Positions 1-8,906 of a stretch of DNA of 64,000 nucleotides are shown piece by piece; position 1 is the stretch's first letter, and every line of letters starts with the position of its first letter. The position numbers and the translations under genes were made by a program. The notes below the pieces were generated by a model. It was not told the DNA's origin. It was given only the letters and a program-made list of their open reading frames with translations, and did not search any database. Origin of the DNA: Myxococcaceae bacterium JPH2 (GTDB taxonomy: Bacteria; Myxococcota; Myxococcia; Myxococcales; Myxococcaceae); contig JAEMGR010000036.1 in the NCBI GenBank assembly GCA_016458225.1, positions 1 to 64,000 on the forward strand. The letters are read 5' to 3'.

Positions 1-195
1 GGCGGCGGTGGCGGCGCGGCGGGCGCGGCGGGCGGCGCGGGCGGCTACAGCGGCGGCGGCGCCGGTGGCGCGTCCAGCAACTGCGGCGGCGGCGGTGGCG
101 GAGGCTCGTACAACGCGGGCAGCAGCCAGAGCAACCAGGCCGACCAGGGTACGGGCAACGGCGTGGTGACGATCTCCTATCTCCAGCCCGTCTGA
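1..195 (+). CDS. C-terminal fragment of a glycine-rich protein (ALK/LTK-type Gly-rich domain)
   Basis: Open frame entering from the left edge and ending in TGA at 193-195, so only the last 64 residues are seen. Nearly half the residues are glycine, followed by a short tail with Ser, Asn and Gln and ending in the strand-like segment NGVVTISYLQPV. A poly-Gly block followed by a final valine/isoleucine-rich beta strand is the layout of the ALK/LTK-type glycine-rich domain that many bacterial surface proteins carry. Only one Cys is visible. The fold assignment is inference; the N-terminus and any signal peptide lie outside the window. Confidence 0.65.
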   Translation, partial: GGGGGAAGAAGGAGGYSGGGAGGASSNCGGGGGGGSYNAGSSQSNQADQGTGNGVVTISYLQPV

Positions 196-219
196 TTCAT
201 CAGGCACGGCCTGGGCAGG

Positions 220-241
220 CGCCGCGTGTCACCGCGCGGCG
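220..241. terminator. GC-rich hairpin between two convergent genes
   Basis: Seven-base perfect inverted repeat (CGCCGCG / CGCGGCG) with an 8-base loop, placed between the ends of the glycine-rich gene and the convergent lipoprotein gene. No T-run follows on either strand, so it would be at most a weak or factor-assisted terminator. Confidence 0.3.
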
Positions 242-276
242 TCTGTCCAGGAGGCATCCGCCCCGAATCGTGTCGC

Positions 277-2133
277 TTACTCCGCGGTGAGTTCGAAGCG
301 ATAGGGGCCAAACTGTTCTGCCCCCGTGGTGATGCGCACCCGCCAGAGGCCCGTTTCGTTCGCGGTGAAGCGTCCCGCGGAGTCCTTGCCTAGGGGCTTT
401 CCACTGGGGGATTCGGGCGTCGCCATCGCGATGGAGGTCGAGACTGGCGCAAGTCGATACCTCCTCGATGCCTCAAGCTGAACGGAGAAGACGTCCGTGT
501 CCTGCCAGACCTCAATCACTCCTTCTAGGATGGCAGGAAGAGACGTCACTGGCGTGGCGGTCGTGGCGTCGTTGCCGTGGTCATCGCGCCCTTCCTCTGT
601 CACCTCGAAGGAGTAGTGGGCATTCTGGGCATCCCTGATGCTGAAGAACAGCGGGCCCGTGGCGGTGGCTTCGATGACCAGCTGGTTCTGCAGCACTCGC
701 TGCCACCAGGAGGTCTGCCCTGCCGGCGAGAGTCCTTGGAGGTAGCAGTCATTGCGGCACTTGACGCGATACAGGGTTCCCGCTGTCGCTGGGAACGTGA
801 AGACATCCAGGTCGCGGCCATACAGCCCTTGCGAGTGAAGCCAGCCGGTCACGGTCGCTCCCAGCCGTACCTCCGTCGCCGTCGCGATGTCGTCGCCCGC
901 GTCATCCAAGCCCATGTCTTCAACGATGAGGCTCCACAGGGTGTCTCCCACGGCCGCGTTGCTTGGCGTGACGCGGATGTGGTGGGTGCCGGAGCTGGCG
1001 ACCTCGTAGGTCAAGCCCGCCTCGGCGGTCGCTCCCATTTCTCCATATGTCAGCAGCGCACCTTCGGGACTCAGAAGGCTTCCCGTGACGATGCCTGTGC
1101 CGCCGACGGCACGCATTGAATAGATGTGCCCTGCGAGTGCGCTGAACGCAAAGACATCTGTGTCGTCGTGCGTATCCATCCGGAATGCCATCGGGGTGCC
1201 CACGGTGAGAGGCGTCGCGCCCTCGGCGGAGTTGGCATGATCGTCCGTGGTCTCCAGGAGTCGGCAAGAGAGCGCGTGGCCGGGCGCCAAACCGCTGATG
1301 GACACCAGGAAGACAGCGTTGCTCTTGGCGAGGACGGAAACCTGGGCGGGCCTGCCGATGGAGAGTCCCGTCGAGTCGAACGCGGACTCCGAGGTCCCGC
1401 GCAGGTTGATTGCGCCGTTGGGGTGGTCATTCGTCGTGTCACAGCGAAAGATGTACCCATGTCCCGCGAGCGCGTGAATGGCCAGGACATCCACATCGCC
1501 CCTTTCGAGAGCGCTCACGGAGATGTTGGTTGAGGCCGGTTGGACCTCCGTGGCGGTGTCGTCCGTGTCTCCGTGGTCGTCGACCCCCAGGTCCTCCAAA
1601 CGATAGACATACGCGCCCGTGGGCTGAAGCGTGAATGGCGCCTTGGCTTCCACGAACCAACGGCCTGGGGCGACCTTGAACGTCAATCCGGGCCCTGTGT
1701 ACTGGTTGTCTGCCTTCACTGCGCCCGAGGCGTCCAGGAGGCGGAGCGCGCAGTCTCCCACCGCGGGGCCACCGCACGAGAATCGATAGACATGCCGGGC
1801 CTCGGTGACGACGGAATAGACATCCACGTCGGGACCCTGGCTGGAATCGAAGCCACCAGGATGCGGGCCGTCCGCGGCCAGGGGCGCCGCGGTATCGAGC
1901 GTTCCTCCGACGTCTCCTTTGGGCACGAGTTCGGCCTTCGTGCAGTCCAGCCCCGCGGCCTGTGCGTGCGCGTCGCATTCACACGTCGCCCGGCCTTCGT
2001 CGCTCACGCATTTGCCGACCGTGCATACCATTCCGGCGCAGGCGCCCTCGTCCACGCGACCACAGCCTCCGACCAGCAGGAGGGAGAACAGCGCGAGCCC
2101 CCAGGGCCAGCGGGTCGAGAGCAGAGTTGTCAT
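277..2133 (-). CDS. Lipoprotein with EGF-like head and PPC-like repeats
   Basis: 618 residues from the ATG at 2133; an in-frame start 14 codons upstream would put extra residues before the signal sequence. The N-terminus is a lipoprotein signal with lipobox LVGGC (Cys24). A short Cys-rich EGF-like stretch (about residues 30-65) follows. The rest is a series of about five modules of roughly 110 residues, each opening with a D-D-H/A-G-(N/D) segment and containing a D-(V/T)-D-V-F core followed by G/Y-x-Y-x-(F/V). That is the signature of pre-peptidase C-terminal (PPC) beta-sandwich domains. No protease domain is present, so it is probably a surface binding or scaffold lipoprotein. It is divergent from the beta-barrel gene, with 53 bp between starts. 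Repeat count and role are inference. Confidence 0.75.
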   Translation of the reverse strand: MTTLLSTRWPWGLALFSLLLVGGCGRVDEGACAGMVCTVGKCVSDEGRATCECDAHAQAAGLDCTKAELVPKGDVGGTLDTAAPLAADGPHPGGFDSSQGPDVDVYSVVTEARHVYRFSCGGPAVGDCALRLLDASGAVKADNQYTGPGLTFKVAPGRWFVEAKAPFTLQPTGAYVYRLEDLGVDDHGDTDDTATEVQPASTNISVSALERGDVDVLAIHALAGHGYIFRCDTTNDHPNGAINLRGTSESAFDSTGLSIGRPAQVSVLAKSNAVFLVSISGLAPGHALSCRLLETTDDHANSAEGATPLTVGTPMAFRMDTHDDTDVFAFSALAGHIYSMRAVGGTGIVTGSLLSPEGALLTYGEMGATAEAGLTYEVASSGTHHIRVTPSNAAVGDTLWSLIVEDMGLDDAGDDIATATEVRLGATVTGWLHSQGLYGRDLDVFTFPATAGTLYRVKCRNDCYLQGLSPAGQTSWWQRVLQNQLVIEATATGPLFFSIRDAQNAHYSFEVTEEGRDDHGNDATTATPVTSLPAILEGVIEVWQDTDVFSVQLEASRRYRLAPVSTSIAMATPESPSGKPLGKDSAGRFTANETGLWRVRITTGAEQFGPYRFELTAE

Positions 2134-2186
2134 GGAACGGGAACCTCGGGTTGACGGGACGGGAGGGCCCGTCATAGTCCAGCGCC

Positions 2187-2843
2187 GTGCGACGCAACAC
2201 CTTCGTTCTCCGACTGCTCTGTCTGTGCTTGCTCCTCGTTTGCCGCGCCGCGACCGCCGAGGAAGCCGTGTCCCCCTCGGGCCTCAATGTGGGCATGCGT
2301 CTGTCCTACGCACTCCCGGTAGGGCTCACCGCGGGTGGCCCCGAGGATCCCTATCTGTATGACTTGTACAGCGGGTTGCTCTCGCTCGGGGTCGACAACT
2401 CCTGGCTGTTTGCCTCGGGGCTGGAGGTGGGGCTGACGGGGCACTACGCGTTTGCGCAAATCAAGGGCGTATGTCCTGACTCGCTCGACTGCGGAGGGCG
2501 CAACGTCCAGGTCGGAGCGCTGGCCGCTTGGCACTTCAATCCCACCGGGCGCACGGACCCGTGGGCCGGCGTCGGGCTTGGGTATGAGTGGACGAGCTAT
2601 GTCATCGCCGAGGGGCGCCAGCTCGAGGAGAGCCGTCTGCGTGGGCCCAAGCTGGACTTGCAGGGTGGGTTCGATCGCCACCTCGTGGGCTCACTGTGGG
2701 GCGGCTTGTTCAGCACGCTCACCGTGGGGCGCTACGACACACTTCAGGTGCGGCTTGGCAACGGCTTGGGCACCGAGTCCATCCATGACCGCGCGCTCCA
2801 CTTCTGGTTCTTCATGGGCGCGCGGTTCCGGCTTCGCTCCTGA
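2187..2843 (+). CDS. Outer-membrane beta-barrel-like protein
   Basis: 218 residues from a GTG start. A hydrophobic signal peptide ends near AATA (about residue 24). The mature part alternates hydrophobic and polar residues, has many Gly and aromatic residues, and ends in a strand finishing in ...FRLRS, close to the usual Phe-terminated barrel signature. Two Cys (about residues 92 and 97) could form a loop disulphide. The pattern fits a small 8-10 stranded porin-like or OmpA-like barrel. The specific family is not recognised. It is divergent from the PPC lipoprotein and convergent with sua5. Confidence 0.6.
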   Translation: MRRNTFVLRLLCLCLLLVCRAATAEEAVSPSGLNVGMRLSYALPVGLTAGGPEDPYLYDLYSGLLSLGVDNSWLFASGLEVGLTGHYAFAQIKGVCPDSLDCGGRNVQVGALAAWHFNPTGRTDPWAGVGLGYEWTSYVIAEGRQLEESRLRGPKLDLQGGFDRHLVGSLWGGLFSTLTVGRYDTLQVRLGNGLGTESIHDRALHFWFFMGARFRLRS

Positions 2844-2852
2844 GCAGACGCT

Positions 2853-3830
2853 TCAGTGCGAGGGCGTCGGGTCGCGCGGCGCGGCGGCCCGAGCGAGCCG
2901 GTCTCTCACCGCGAGCCCCAGTCCTTGCGCCTGAGGCAGACACGCGACCAAGACATCGTGGCCCTGCGCATCGGCTTCACGCAGGCGGGCATAGAGCACG
3001 CGCGCCGCATCGCCTGCCTGCTCGGGCACATCGAAGCGCGCGACCTCTGGGGGCAAGACGAGATGCGCGGGGCCCAGGACGCCTACGTTCAAGCCTCGCG
3101 CGCGCAGCTCGCGCACGCGCTCGGCGGCCTCGGACGGCTCCGCGAGCACCACGCCCGCGCGCGGCGCGTAGTGTGAGGCCAACGAGCCCGACACGCGCAC
3201 CGTCGATGACGTTCGCACCGGGACTTCTCGGCCGAGCACCCGCTCCACGTCCTCCGTGGCCAGCCCTCCGGGCCGCAGGATGGCGGGGGCTCCCGTGCTC
3301 AGGTCGACGATGGTGGACTCCACGCCCACCGTGCTCGGGCCTCCATCCAGCACGAGGTCCACGTCGCTCCCCAGGTCCTGGCGAACGTGCTCGGCGGTGG
3401 TGGGGCTCACCTTGCCGAAGCGATTGGCGCTCGGTGCGGCCACTCCACCCCCGAGCCGGCGCAGCACCTCCAGCGCCACGGGATGTCCGGGCACGCGCAG
3501 CGCCACCGTGTCCTGCCCGCCCGTGACGGCATCCGTTGCGCGCGATGTGCGCCGCAGCACCAGCGTCAACGGTCCGGGCCAGAAGGCCTCGGCCAACCGT
3601 CGAGCCTCAGACGGAACCTCGCGAGCCCAGGCGTTGAGGTGCTCCACGCCCGCGAGGTGGACGATGAGGGGATGCGTGGCGGGGCGGCCCTTGATGGCGA
3701 AGACGCGGCGCACGGCCAGCTCGTCCTCGGCGTTGGCCGCCAGGCCGTACACGGTTTCTGTTGGCAGGGCGATGACGCCGCCGCCTCGCAGCAATTCCAC
3801 TGCACGGTCGAGTTGATCCGGATTAAGCAT
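2853..3830 (-). CDS. sua5: L-threonylcarbamoyladenylate synthase (Sua5/YrdC family)
   Basis: 325 residues from the ATG at 3830; the frame stays open upstream but that part overlaps the divergent neighbour and is not homologous. The YrdC domain (about residues 5-195) contains the start-proximal motif GGGVIALPTETVYGL, followed by K-G-R-P-x-x-x-P-L and the S-A-N motif. The C-terminal Sua5 domain is linked by S-G-x-x-x-x-H-Y-A-P. This is the long Sua5 form (about 325-350 aa) rather than the short TsaC form. It makes threonylcarbamoyl-AMP from threonine, bicarbonate and ATP for the universal tRNA t6A37 modification. It is divergent from the epimerase fusion with 31 bp between starts. Confidence 0.93.
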   Translation of the reverse strand: MLNPDQLDRAVELLRGGGVIALPTETVYGLAANAEDELAVRRVFAIKGRPATHPLIVHLAGVEHLNAWAREVPSEARRLAEAFWPGPLTLVLRRTSRATDAVTGGQDTVALRVPGHPVALEVLRRLGGGVAAPSANRFGKVSPTTAEHVRQDLGSDVDLVLDGGPSTVGVESTIVDLSTGAPAILRPGGLATEDVERVLGREVPVRTSSTVRVSGSLASHYAPRAGVVLAEPSEAAERVRELRARGLNVGVLGPAHLVLPPEVARFDVPEQAGDAARVLYARLREADAQGHDVLVACLPQAQGLGLAVRDRLARAAAPRDPTPSH

Positions 3831-3861
3831 TCGCGGTCGCAATCTCGCCTCGGGAGGGCAC

Positions 3862-5280
3862 ATGGGCAAGTCGCACGTCTTCAGAGCGCGCAGCCCCATG
3901 CCAGTTTCGGCGTCCGACCTGTTCCGCTGGCACGCTCGAGAGGGGGCCTTCGAGCGGCTGGTTCCTCCCTGGGACCCGGTCCAGGTCGTGGAGCGCTCCG
4001 GCGAGGGCATCCAGACTGGCGCCCGGCTCGCCATCGCGCTGCATGTGGGCCCTTTTCGCTCCCGCCTCGCCGCCGAGCACACCGCCTACGAAGAGGGCGT
4101 GCTGTTCCAGGACACGCAGCGGGCCGGGCCGTTTCGCCGCTGGGTCCACACGCATCACATGCGACCCGGTCCCTCCTCGGCGTCTTCGGTCCTGGAGGAC
4201 GAGGTGGAGTACGAGCTGCCCCTCGGTGCCCTGGGCAGCACCGTGGCGGGCGCGTCCGTGCGGCATCGCCTGGAGCACACGTTCGCGTATCGCCACGCGG
4301 TCACCTTCGCGGACCTGAAGCGCCATGCCGCGTTCTCGTCGATGGGGCCGCTCACGGTGGCCATCACGGGCGCCTCGGGGCTGGTGGGCTCGGCGCTCGG
4401 GCCCTTCCTCACGACCGGAGGGCACCGGGTGAAGCGGTTGGTGCGCGGTCGGGCGGATGCCGCGCGCGGCGAGGTTGCCTGGGCACCCCAGCGCGGGGAC
4501 ATCGATGCTCGGGCCTTGGAGGGCGTGGACGCCGTGGTGCACCTGGCGGGCGCGAACGTCGCCGGGCACCGATGGACGCCTGAGTACCGGGACCTCATCC
4601 TCAAGAGCCGCACCGAGGGCACGCGCGTCTTGTGCGAGGCGTTGGCGAAGCTGGAGCGCAAGCCGCGCGTGGTGGTGAGCGCCTCGGCCATTGGCTACTT
4701 CGGCGACCGAGGCGACGAGGTGCTCACCGAAGCCTCCGCGCCGGGTGAGGGATTCCTCTCCCAGGTGTGTCGCGAGTGGGAGGCCGCCACCGCGCCCGCC
4801 GAGGCCGCGGGTATTCGCGTGGTGCACGCGCGCCTGGGCGTGGTGCTGGATGCGCGCGAGGGGGCGCTCGCGAAGATGCTCCCCGCCTTCCGCGCGGGCG
4901 GCGGAGGCCCCATGGGTTCGGGGCGCCAGTGGATGAGCTGGGTGTCCCTGGAGGACGTCCTCGGCCTGCTCCACTTCGCGATGATGACGCCGGCCGTGAG
5001 AGGGGCCCTCCACGTCGTGTCGCCGGGCGCGGTGCGGCAGGCGGAGCTGGCCCGGACGCTCGGGCGGGTGGTCCATCGCCCGGCCTTCCTGCCCATGCCC
5101 GCCGCGGTCATTCGGGGTCTCTTCGGGCAGATGGGCGAGGAGGCGCTCCTGGCGGGCGCCCACGCTGTCCCCGAGGCCGCGCTGCGCCACGGGTACGCCT
5201 TCACCTTCCCGGAGCTGGAGAGCGCCCTGCGCTTCACCCTCGGCCAGACGCGCGCGGGACCGGAATACCAGCACGCCTGA
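3862..5280 (+). CDS. SRPBCC domain fused to TIGR01777-family NAD-dependent epimerase
   Basis: 472 residues. Residues 1-150 form a START/SRPBCC-like ligand-binding domain (opening ...RSPMPVSASDLFRWHAREGAFERL...). The remainder is an SDR-type sugar-nucleotide-epimerase-like domain with the dinucleotide motif GASGLVG at 170-176, the R-x-x-G-T-R segment, S-A-S-A-I-G-Y-F-G-D with the catalytic Tyr, and a C-terminal DUF1731 tail. TIGR01777 proteins are about 300 aa; the extra N-terminal domain makes this the longer fused version known in several bacteria. The substrate is unknown; the SRPBCC half suggests a hydrophobic ligand. Confidence 0.85.
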   Translation: MGKSHVFRARSPMPVSASDLFRWHAREGAFERLVPPWDPVQVVERSGEGIQTGARLAIALHVGPFRSRLAAEHTAYEEGVLFQDTQRAGPFRRWVHTHHMRPGPSSASSVLEDEVEYELPLGALGSTVAGASVRHRLEHTFAYRHAVTFADLKRHAAFSSMGPLTVAITGASGLVGSALGPFLTTGGHRVKRLVRGRADAARGEVAWAPQRGDIDARALEGVDAVVHLAGANVAGHRWTPEYRDLILKSRTEGTRVLCEALAKLERKPRVVVSASAIGYFGDRGDEVLTEASAPGEGFLSQVCREWEAATAPAEAAGIRVVHARLGVVLDAREGALAKMLPAFRAGGGGPMGSGRQWMSWVSLEDVLGLLHFAMMTPAVRGALHVVSPGAVRQAELARTLGRVVHRPAFLPMPAAVIRGLFGQMGEEALLAGAHAVPEAALRHGYAFTFPELESALRFTLGQTRAGPEYQHA

Positions 5281-5386
5281 GGGGTTGGGCGGGCCGGCGC
5301 TCGGAAGGGGGGCGGTCCGTCGCTTGACAGTCTTCGCCCGGGGCGCCAGAAAAACGCCGCTTTCCCCATCAGTGCGAGGACTCCTG

Positions 5387-6316
5387 ATGATCCAGGTCGA
5401 AGGGCTGACCAAGTACTACGGTGAGCACGCGGCCATCCGGGACCTGGCCTTCACCATCGGTCAGGGTGAAGTCATTGGTTTCCTGGGGCTGAATGGCGCG
5501 GGCAAGTCGACGACGCTGAAGGTCCTGGGCTGCGTGCTGTTGCCCACGTCGGGCCGGGTGGTCATCGACGGCCATGACGTGGTGGGCAATCCCCACGAGG
5601 TCCGCCAGCGCATGGGCTACCTGCCAGACGTGCCGCCGCTCTACGACGAGATGACGGTGGGCGAGTACCTGTCCTATGTCGCGCAGCTGCGTGGCGTGGC
5701 GTCGCGGGCGACCTCGGCGCGCGTGGCGGAGGCGGAGGAGAAGACGGACCTGCGCGACGTGCACGGCGAACTCATCTCCACGCTGAGCCATGGCTTCCGC
5801 CAGCGCGTGGGCGTGGCGCAGGCGCTGGTGCACAAGCCCGCGCTGCTCATCCTCGACGAGCCGACGAGCGGGTTGGATCCGCGGCAGATTGTGGAGATGC
5901 GCCGAGTCATCCGCGGCCTGCGGGGCGAGCACACGGTGCTGGTGTCCAGCCACATCCTCCCCGAGATTTCCCAGACGTGTGACCGGCTGCTCATCATCCA
6001 CCAGGGCACGCTGGTGGCGCAGGGCACCGAGGACGAGCTGGCCCGGCGAATGGGCGGCGGCGGGAGCATCGAGGTGGAGGTGCGCGGCGACAGGGCGCGC
6101 GCCGTGGCGGTGCTCCAGGAGTTCGGCGCGGTGGAGGTGGAGCGCGCCAGTGAGGACGGGGTGGAGCTGAAGCTGCGGGCATCACCGGACCTGCGTCCGC
6201 GCGTGGCCCAGGCGTTGGTGGGCGCGGGGCTCGAGCTGCTGCGCCTGGACCAGGGCGCCGGCCAACTGGAGTCCATCTTCTTGGGACTGACCCACGGTCA
6301 GGAGGCGCGGGCGTGA
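5387..6316 (+). CDS. ABC transporter ATP-binding protein (GldA-like)
   Basis: 309 residues from the ATG at 5387, preceded by GAGGA. Walker A is GLNGAGKST (about 34-42), the signature is LSHGFRQR, and Walker B with D-loop is LLILDEPTSGLDPRQ. A C-terminal extension of about 80 residues is typical of exporter ATPases of the CcmA/GldA type. It is the first gene of a four-gene unit whose stops and starts overlap (GTGA, ATGA, ATGA), indicating translational coupling. The following permease, GldG-like and DUF4340 proteins are the standard partners of GldA-type ATPases. Cargo is unknown. In Bacteroidota such a set supports gliding; that role here is only suggested by context. Confidence 0.9.
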   Translation: MIQVEGLTKYYGEHAAIRDLAFTIGQGEVIGFLGLNGAGKSTTLKVLGCVLLPTSGRVVIDGHDVVGNPHEVRQRMGYLPDVPPLYDEMTVGEYLSYVAQLRGVASRATSARVAEAEEKTDLRDVHGELISTLSHGFRQRVGVAQALVHKPALLILDEPTSGLDPRQIVEMRRVIRGLRGEHTVLVSSHILPEISQTCDRLLIIHQGTLVAQGTEDELARRMGGGGSIEVEVRGDRARAVAVLQEFGAVEVERASEDGVELKLRASPDLRPRVAQALVGAGLELLRLDQGAGQLESIFLGLTHGQEARA

Positions 6317-7035
6317 AGGCCTGGTTGATTGCGCGTCGCGAACTCGCTGGTTACCTGCGCACCTGGAGTGGCTACATCATCCTCTCGGTCATCCTCGCGT
6401 TGAACGGACTGTTCTTCAACGCGTACGCCTTGAGTGGTGCGAGCAAGCGCTCGGCCGAAGTGCTCTCGGGGTTCTTCTATTACTCCAGCGGCTTCACCGT
6501 CGTGGCCGCGCTCTTCATCTCCATGCGCCTCTTGGCCGAGGAGCGACAGATGGGGACGTTGCCGCTCCTGTACTCGTCACCCGTGAAGGACCGCGACATC
6601 GTGCTGGGCAAGTTCCTCGCGGGGCTGGCCTTCCTGTCGCTGTACATCCTCTGCACCGCGTACATGCCGCTGCTGATTCTGGTGAACGGCAAGGTATCGC
6701 TGGGGCACGTGTCCGCGGGCTACCTGGGCCTGCTGCTCCTGGGCAGCGCCTCGCTGGCGGTGGGGACGTTTGGCTCCGCGCTGTCTCGCAACCAGCTCAT
6801 GGCGGCGATCACCTCCGCGGTGATGTTGGTGGCGCTCATCCTGTGTTGGCTGTTGGCGCGCATCACCGAGCAGCCGCTGTCGGAGGTCTTCAGCGCCTTG
6901 TCGCTCTGGAATCAGCACTTCCCTCCGTTCCAGTCCGGACTCATCCACACGCGTGACGTCGCCTACTACCTCGTCGTCACCTACGTGGCGCTGTTCGCGG
7001 CCACGCGGGTGGTCGAGGCGCGGAGGTGGCGATGA
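6313..7035 (+). CDS. ABC transporter permease (GldF/ABC-2 type)
   Basis: 240 residues, GTG start overlapping the previous TGA by 4 bp. Six hydrophobic segments are visible: one near residues 18-40, then about 55-75, 100-125, 135-155, 160-185 and 215-235. It opens with MKAWLIARRELAGYLRTWSGY, the cytoplasmic ABC-2 permease entry helix, and has the loop E-E-R-(Q)-M-G-T-L-P-L-L-Y-S-S-P, typical of the GldF/NosY class. It forms the membrane channel for the GldA-like ATPase upstream. Confidence 0.88.
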   Translation: MKAWLIARRELAGYLRTWSGYIILSVILALNGLFFNAYALSGASKRSAEVLSGFFYYSSGFTVVAALFISMRLLAEERQMGTLPLLYSSPVKDRDIVLGKFLAGLAFLSLYILCTAYMPLLILVNGKVSLGHVSAGYLGLLLLGSASLAVGTFGSALSRNQLMAAITSAVMLVALILCWLLARITEQPLSEVFSALSLWNQHFPPFQSGLIHTRDVAYYLVVTYVALFAATRVVEARRWR

Positions 7036-8906
7036 GCGCGCGCAAGGCTTCCTCGGGCCTGCCCGTGACGTGGGCCTATGTCGTGGGACTGCTGCTCGTC
7101 TTCGTGGGCGAGCGCATCGTGGGGGCGGGCTCCGCGCGGTGGGGCCTCTCCTGCGTGGGGGCCGCGCTGGCGTTGGGGGCCGGGGCCTGGCGCTTCGCGC
7201 GACTGCGCGCCGCTCAGGGCGAGCGCCGCACCCTCGAGTCGTGGGTGCTGGGCCTCTACGGCGTGGGGCTCCTGGCGCTGGTGCTCTACTTCTTCCAGTC
7301 CGACGTGGGGGCCTCGCTCCTGGGCGAGCCGCTGTCTCGTCGCGCGCCTCGGCTGGCCGTGGTGCTGGCCGCGATCCATCCCGCGCTGAGCGTCTGCGCG
7401 TTGGTGCCGCTGGCGCTGGTGGAGCTGGCGGCCGCGGCGATGGCGCGTGCACCGGTGCCGGAGACGGGCCGCGTGCGCGGTGCGCTGTTCTCCGGGCTGG
7501 GGCTGTCCTTCGTGCTCGTGTTTGCCTTTGCGGCCATGTACGTGGCGACGCAGGCGGATGTCACCTGGGACCTGTCGTACTTCCGCACCGCGCGCCCGGG
7601 CGAGTCCACGCGCAAGCTGATGCGCGGCCTCAACGAGCCTCTCCAGGTGACGATGTTCTTCCCACCCGCCAACGACGTGGGTGAGGCGGTGCGGCAGTAC
7701 TTCCGCGACCTCGCGCCCGAGAGTCCGCAGCTCCAGCTGGAGCGGCTGGACCAGGCGGTGGACCCCGCGAAGGCGAAGGCGCTGGGGGTCTTCAACAACG
7801 GCTCCGTGGTGCTGGCGCGGGGAGAGCGCCGCGAGCTCCTGACGCTGGGGCTGGAGCTGGAGCGCGCGCGTGGACAGCTCCAGAAGTTGGACCAGGAGGT
7901 CCAGCGGCGGCTGCTCGCGGTGGCGCGTCCGCGTCGCGTGGCCTACTTCACGGCGGGCCACGGCGAGCGCGCCGACACGCGCCCGGTGCAGGGCGAGACG
8001 CCGCGCCCCTCCGTGTCGCAGCTCAAGGAAGTGCTGCGCGCGCAGAACGTGGATGTGCGACCGCTGTCGGTGGTGGAGGGGCTGGGCTCCGAGGTGCCTC
8101 GCGACGCCTCGGTGGTGGCGGTGATGGGCGCGGCGAAGGACTTCATGCCCGAGGAGCTGAAGGCCCTGCGCGATTACTGGGAGCGCGGCGGTCGGCTGTG
8201 GCTGGCGTTGGAGCCGGATGGCGCCGACTTCCAGCCGCTGCTGGCGGCGCTGGGGCTCAAGTCCGAGCGCACGCAGTTGGCGAATGATCAGGTGTACTTC
8301 CGCACCGCGCAGCAGGTGAGCGACCGAGGCAACCTGGGCACGGCGAGCTTCTCGTCGCATCCCTCGGTGTCGTCGCTGTCCGCCATGGGCGGGCAGGCGC
8401 CGGTGGCGATGATGGGCGCGGGCGTTCTGGACGTGCTGTCGCCGCTGCCCGCGGGGCTCTCGCTGGACGTGAGCGTGCGCGCGCACGGCGCCACCTTCGC
8501 GGACACCAACGGTGACTTCACGCCAGACCCGGGCGAGGCGCGGCGCCCCTGGCCGCTGGTGGTGGCGGTGGAGAAGCCGGCCTCGGGAACGGTGAAGGAA
8601 GCGGCGCGCGCGGTGGTCATGGCGGACGCGGACGCGCTGGTCGACGGCGTGCTCACCAACCGAGGCAATGCCTATCTCGCGGTGGACACGCTGCGCTGGC
8701 TCACGGGCGAGGAGGCCCTCTCCGGCGCGACGTCCTCCGAGGAAGACCTGCCGCTGCAGCACACGCGGGACCAGGACGTGGCGTGGTTCTACGTGACCGT
8801 CTTCCTGGTGCCCGCCGCGGCGATGGCGGTGGGCTTCGGGGTGACGCGGCGTCGAGGGCGGCGTGCGCCGCGCGCGACCGAGGCCTCGGCGGGAGGTGCG
8901 CGATGA
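7032..8906 (+). CDS. GldG-family ABC-type transport auxiliary protein
   Basis: 624 residues from the ATG at 7032, which has GGAGG 5 bases upstream and overlaps the permease stop as ATGA. It has four N-terminal membrane segments, a large extracytoplasmic domain (from about residue 180) of the 'ABC-type uncharacterised transport system' family (GldG/PF09822 type), and one C-terminal membrane anchor (about 585-605) followed by an Arg-rich tail. The domain shows the family segments VAYFTAGHGE and GGRLWLALEPD. It probably forms the periplasmic part of the exporter with the preceding permease. GldG and GldF are separate here rather than fused. Confidence 0.87.
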   Translation: MSARKASSGLPVTWAYVVGLLLVFVGERIVGAGSARWGLSCVGAALALGAGAWRFARLRAAQGERRTLESWVLGLYGVGLLALVLYFFQSDVGASLLGEPLSRRAPRLAVVLAAIHPALSVCALVPLALVELAAAAMARAPVPETGRVRGALFSGLGLSFVLVFAFAAMYVATQADVTWDLSYFRTARPGESTRKLMRGLNEPLQVTMFFPPANDVGEAVRQYFRDLAPESPQLQLERLDQAVDPAKAKALGVFNNGSVVLARGERRELLTLGLELERARGQLQKLDQEVQRRLLAVARPRRVAYFTAGHGERADTRPVQGETPRPSVSQLKEVLRAQNVDVRPLSVVEGLGSEVPRDASVVAVMGAAKDFMPEELKALRDYWERGGRLWLALEPDGADFQPLLAALGLKSERTQLANDQVYFRTAQQVSDRGNLGTASFSSHPSVSSLSAMGGQAPVAMMGAGVLDVLSPLPAGLSLDVSVRAHGATFADTNGDFTPDPGEARRPWPLVVAVEKPASGTVKEAARAVVMADADALVDGVLTNRGNAYLAVDTLRWLTGEEALSGATSSEEDLPLQHTRDQDVAWFYVTVFLVPAAAMAVGFGVTRRRGRRAPRATEASAGGAR

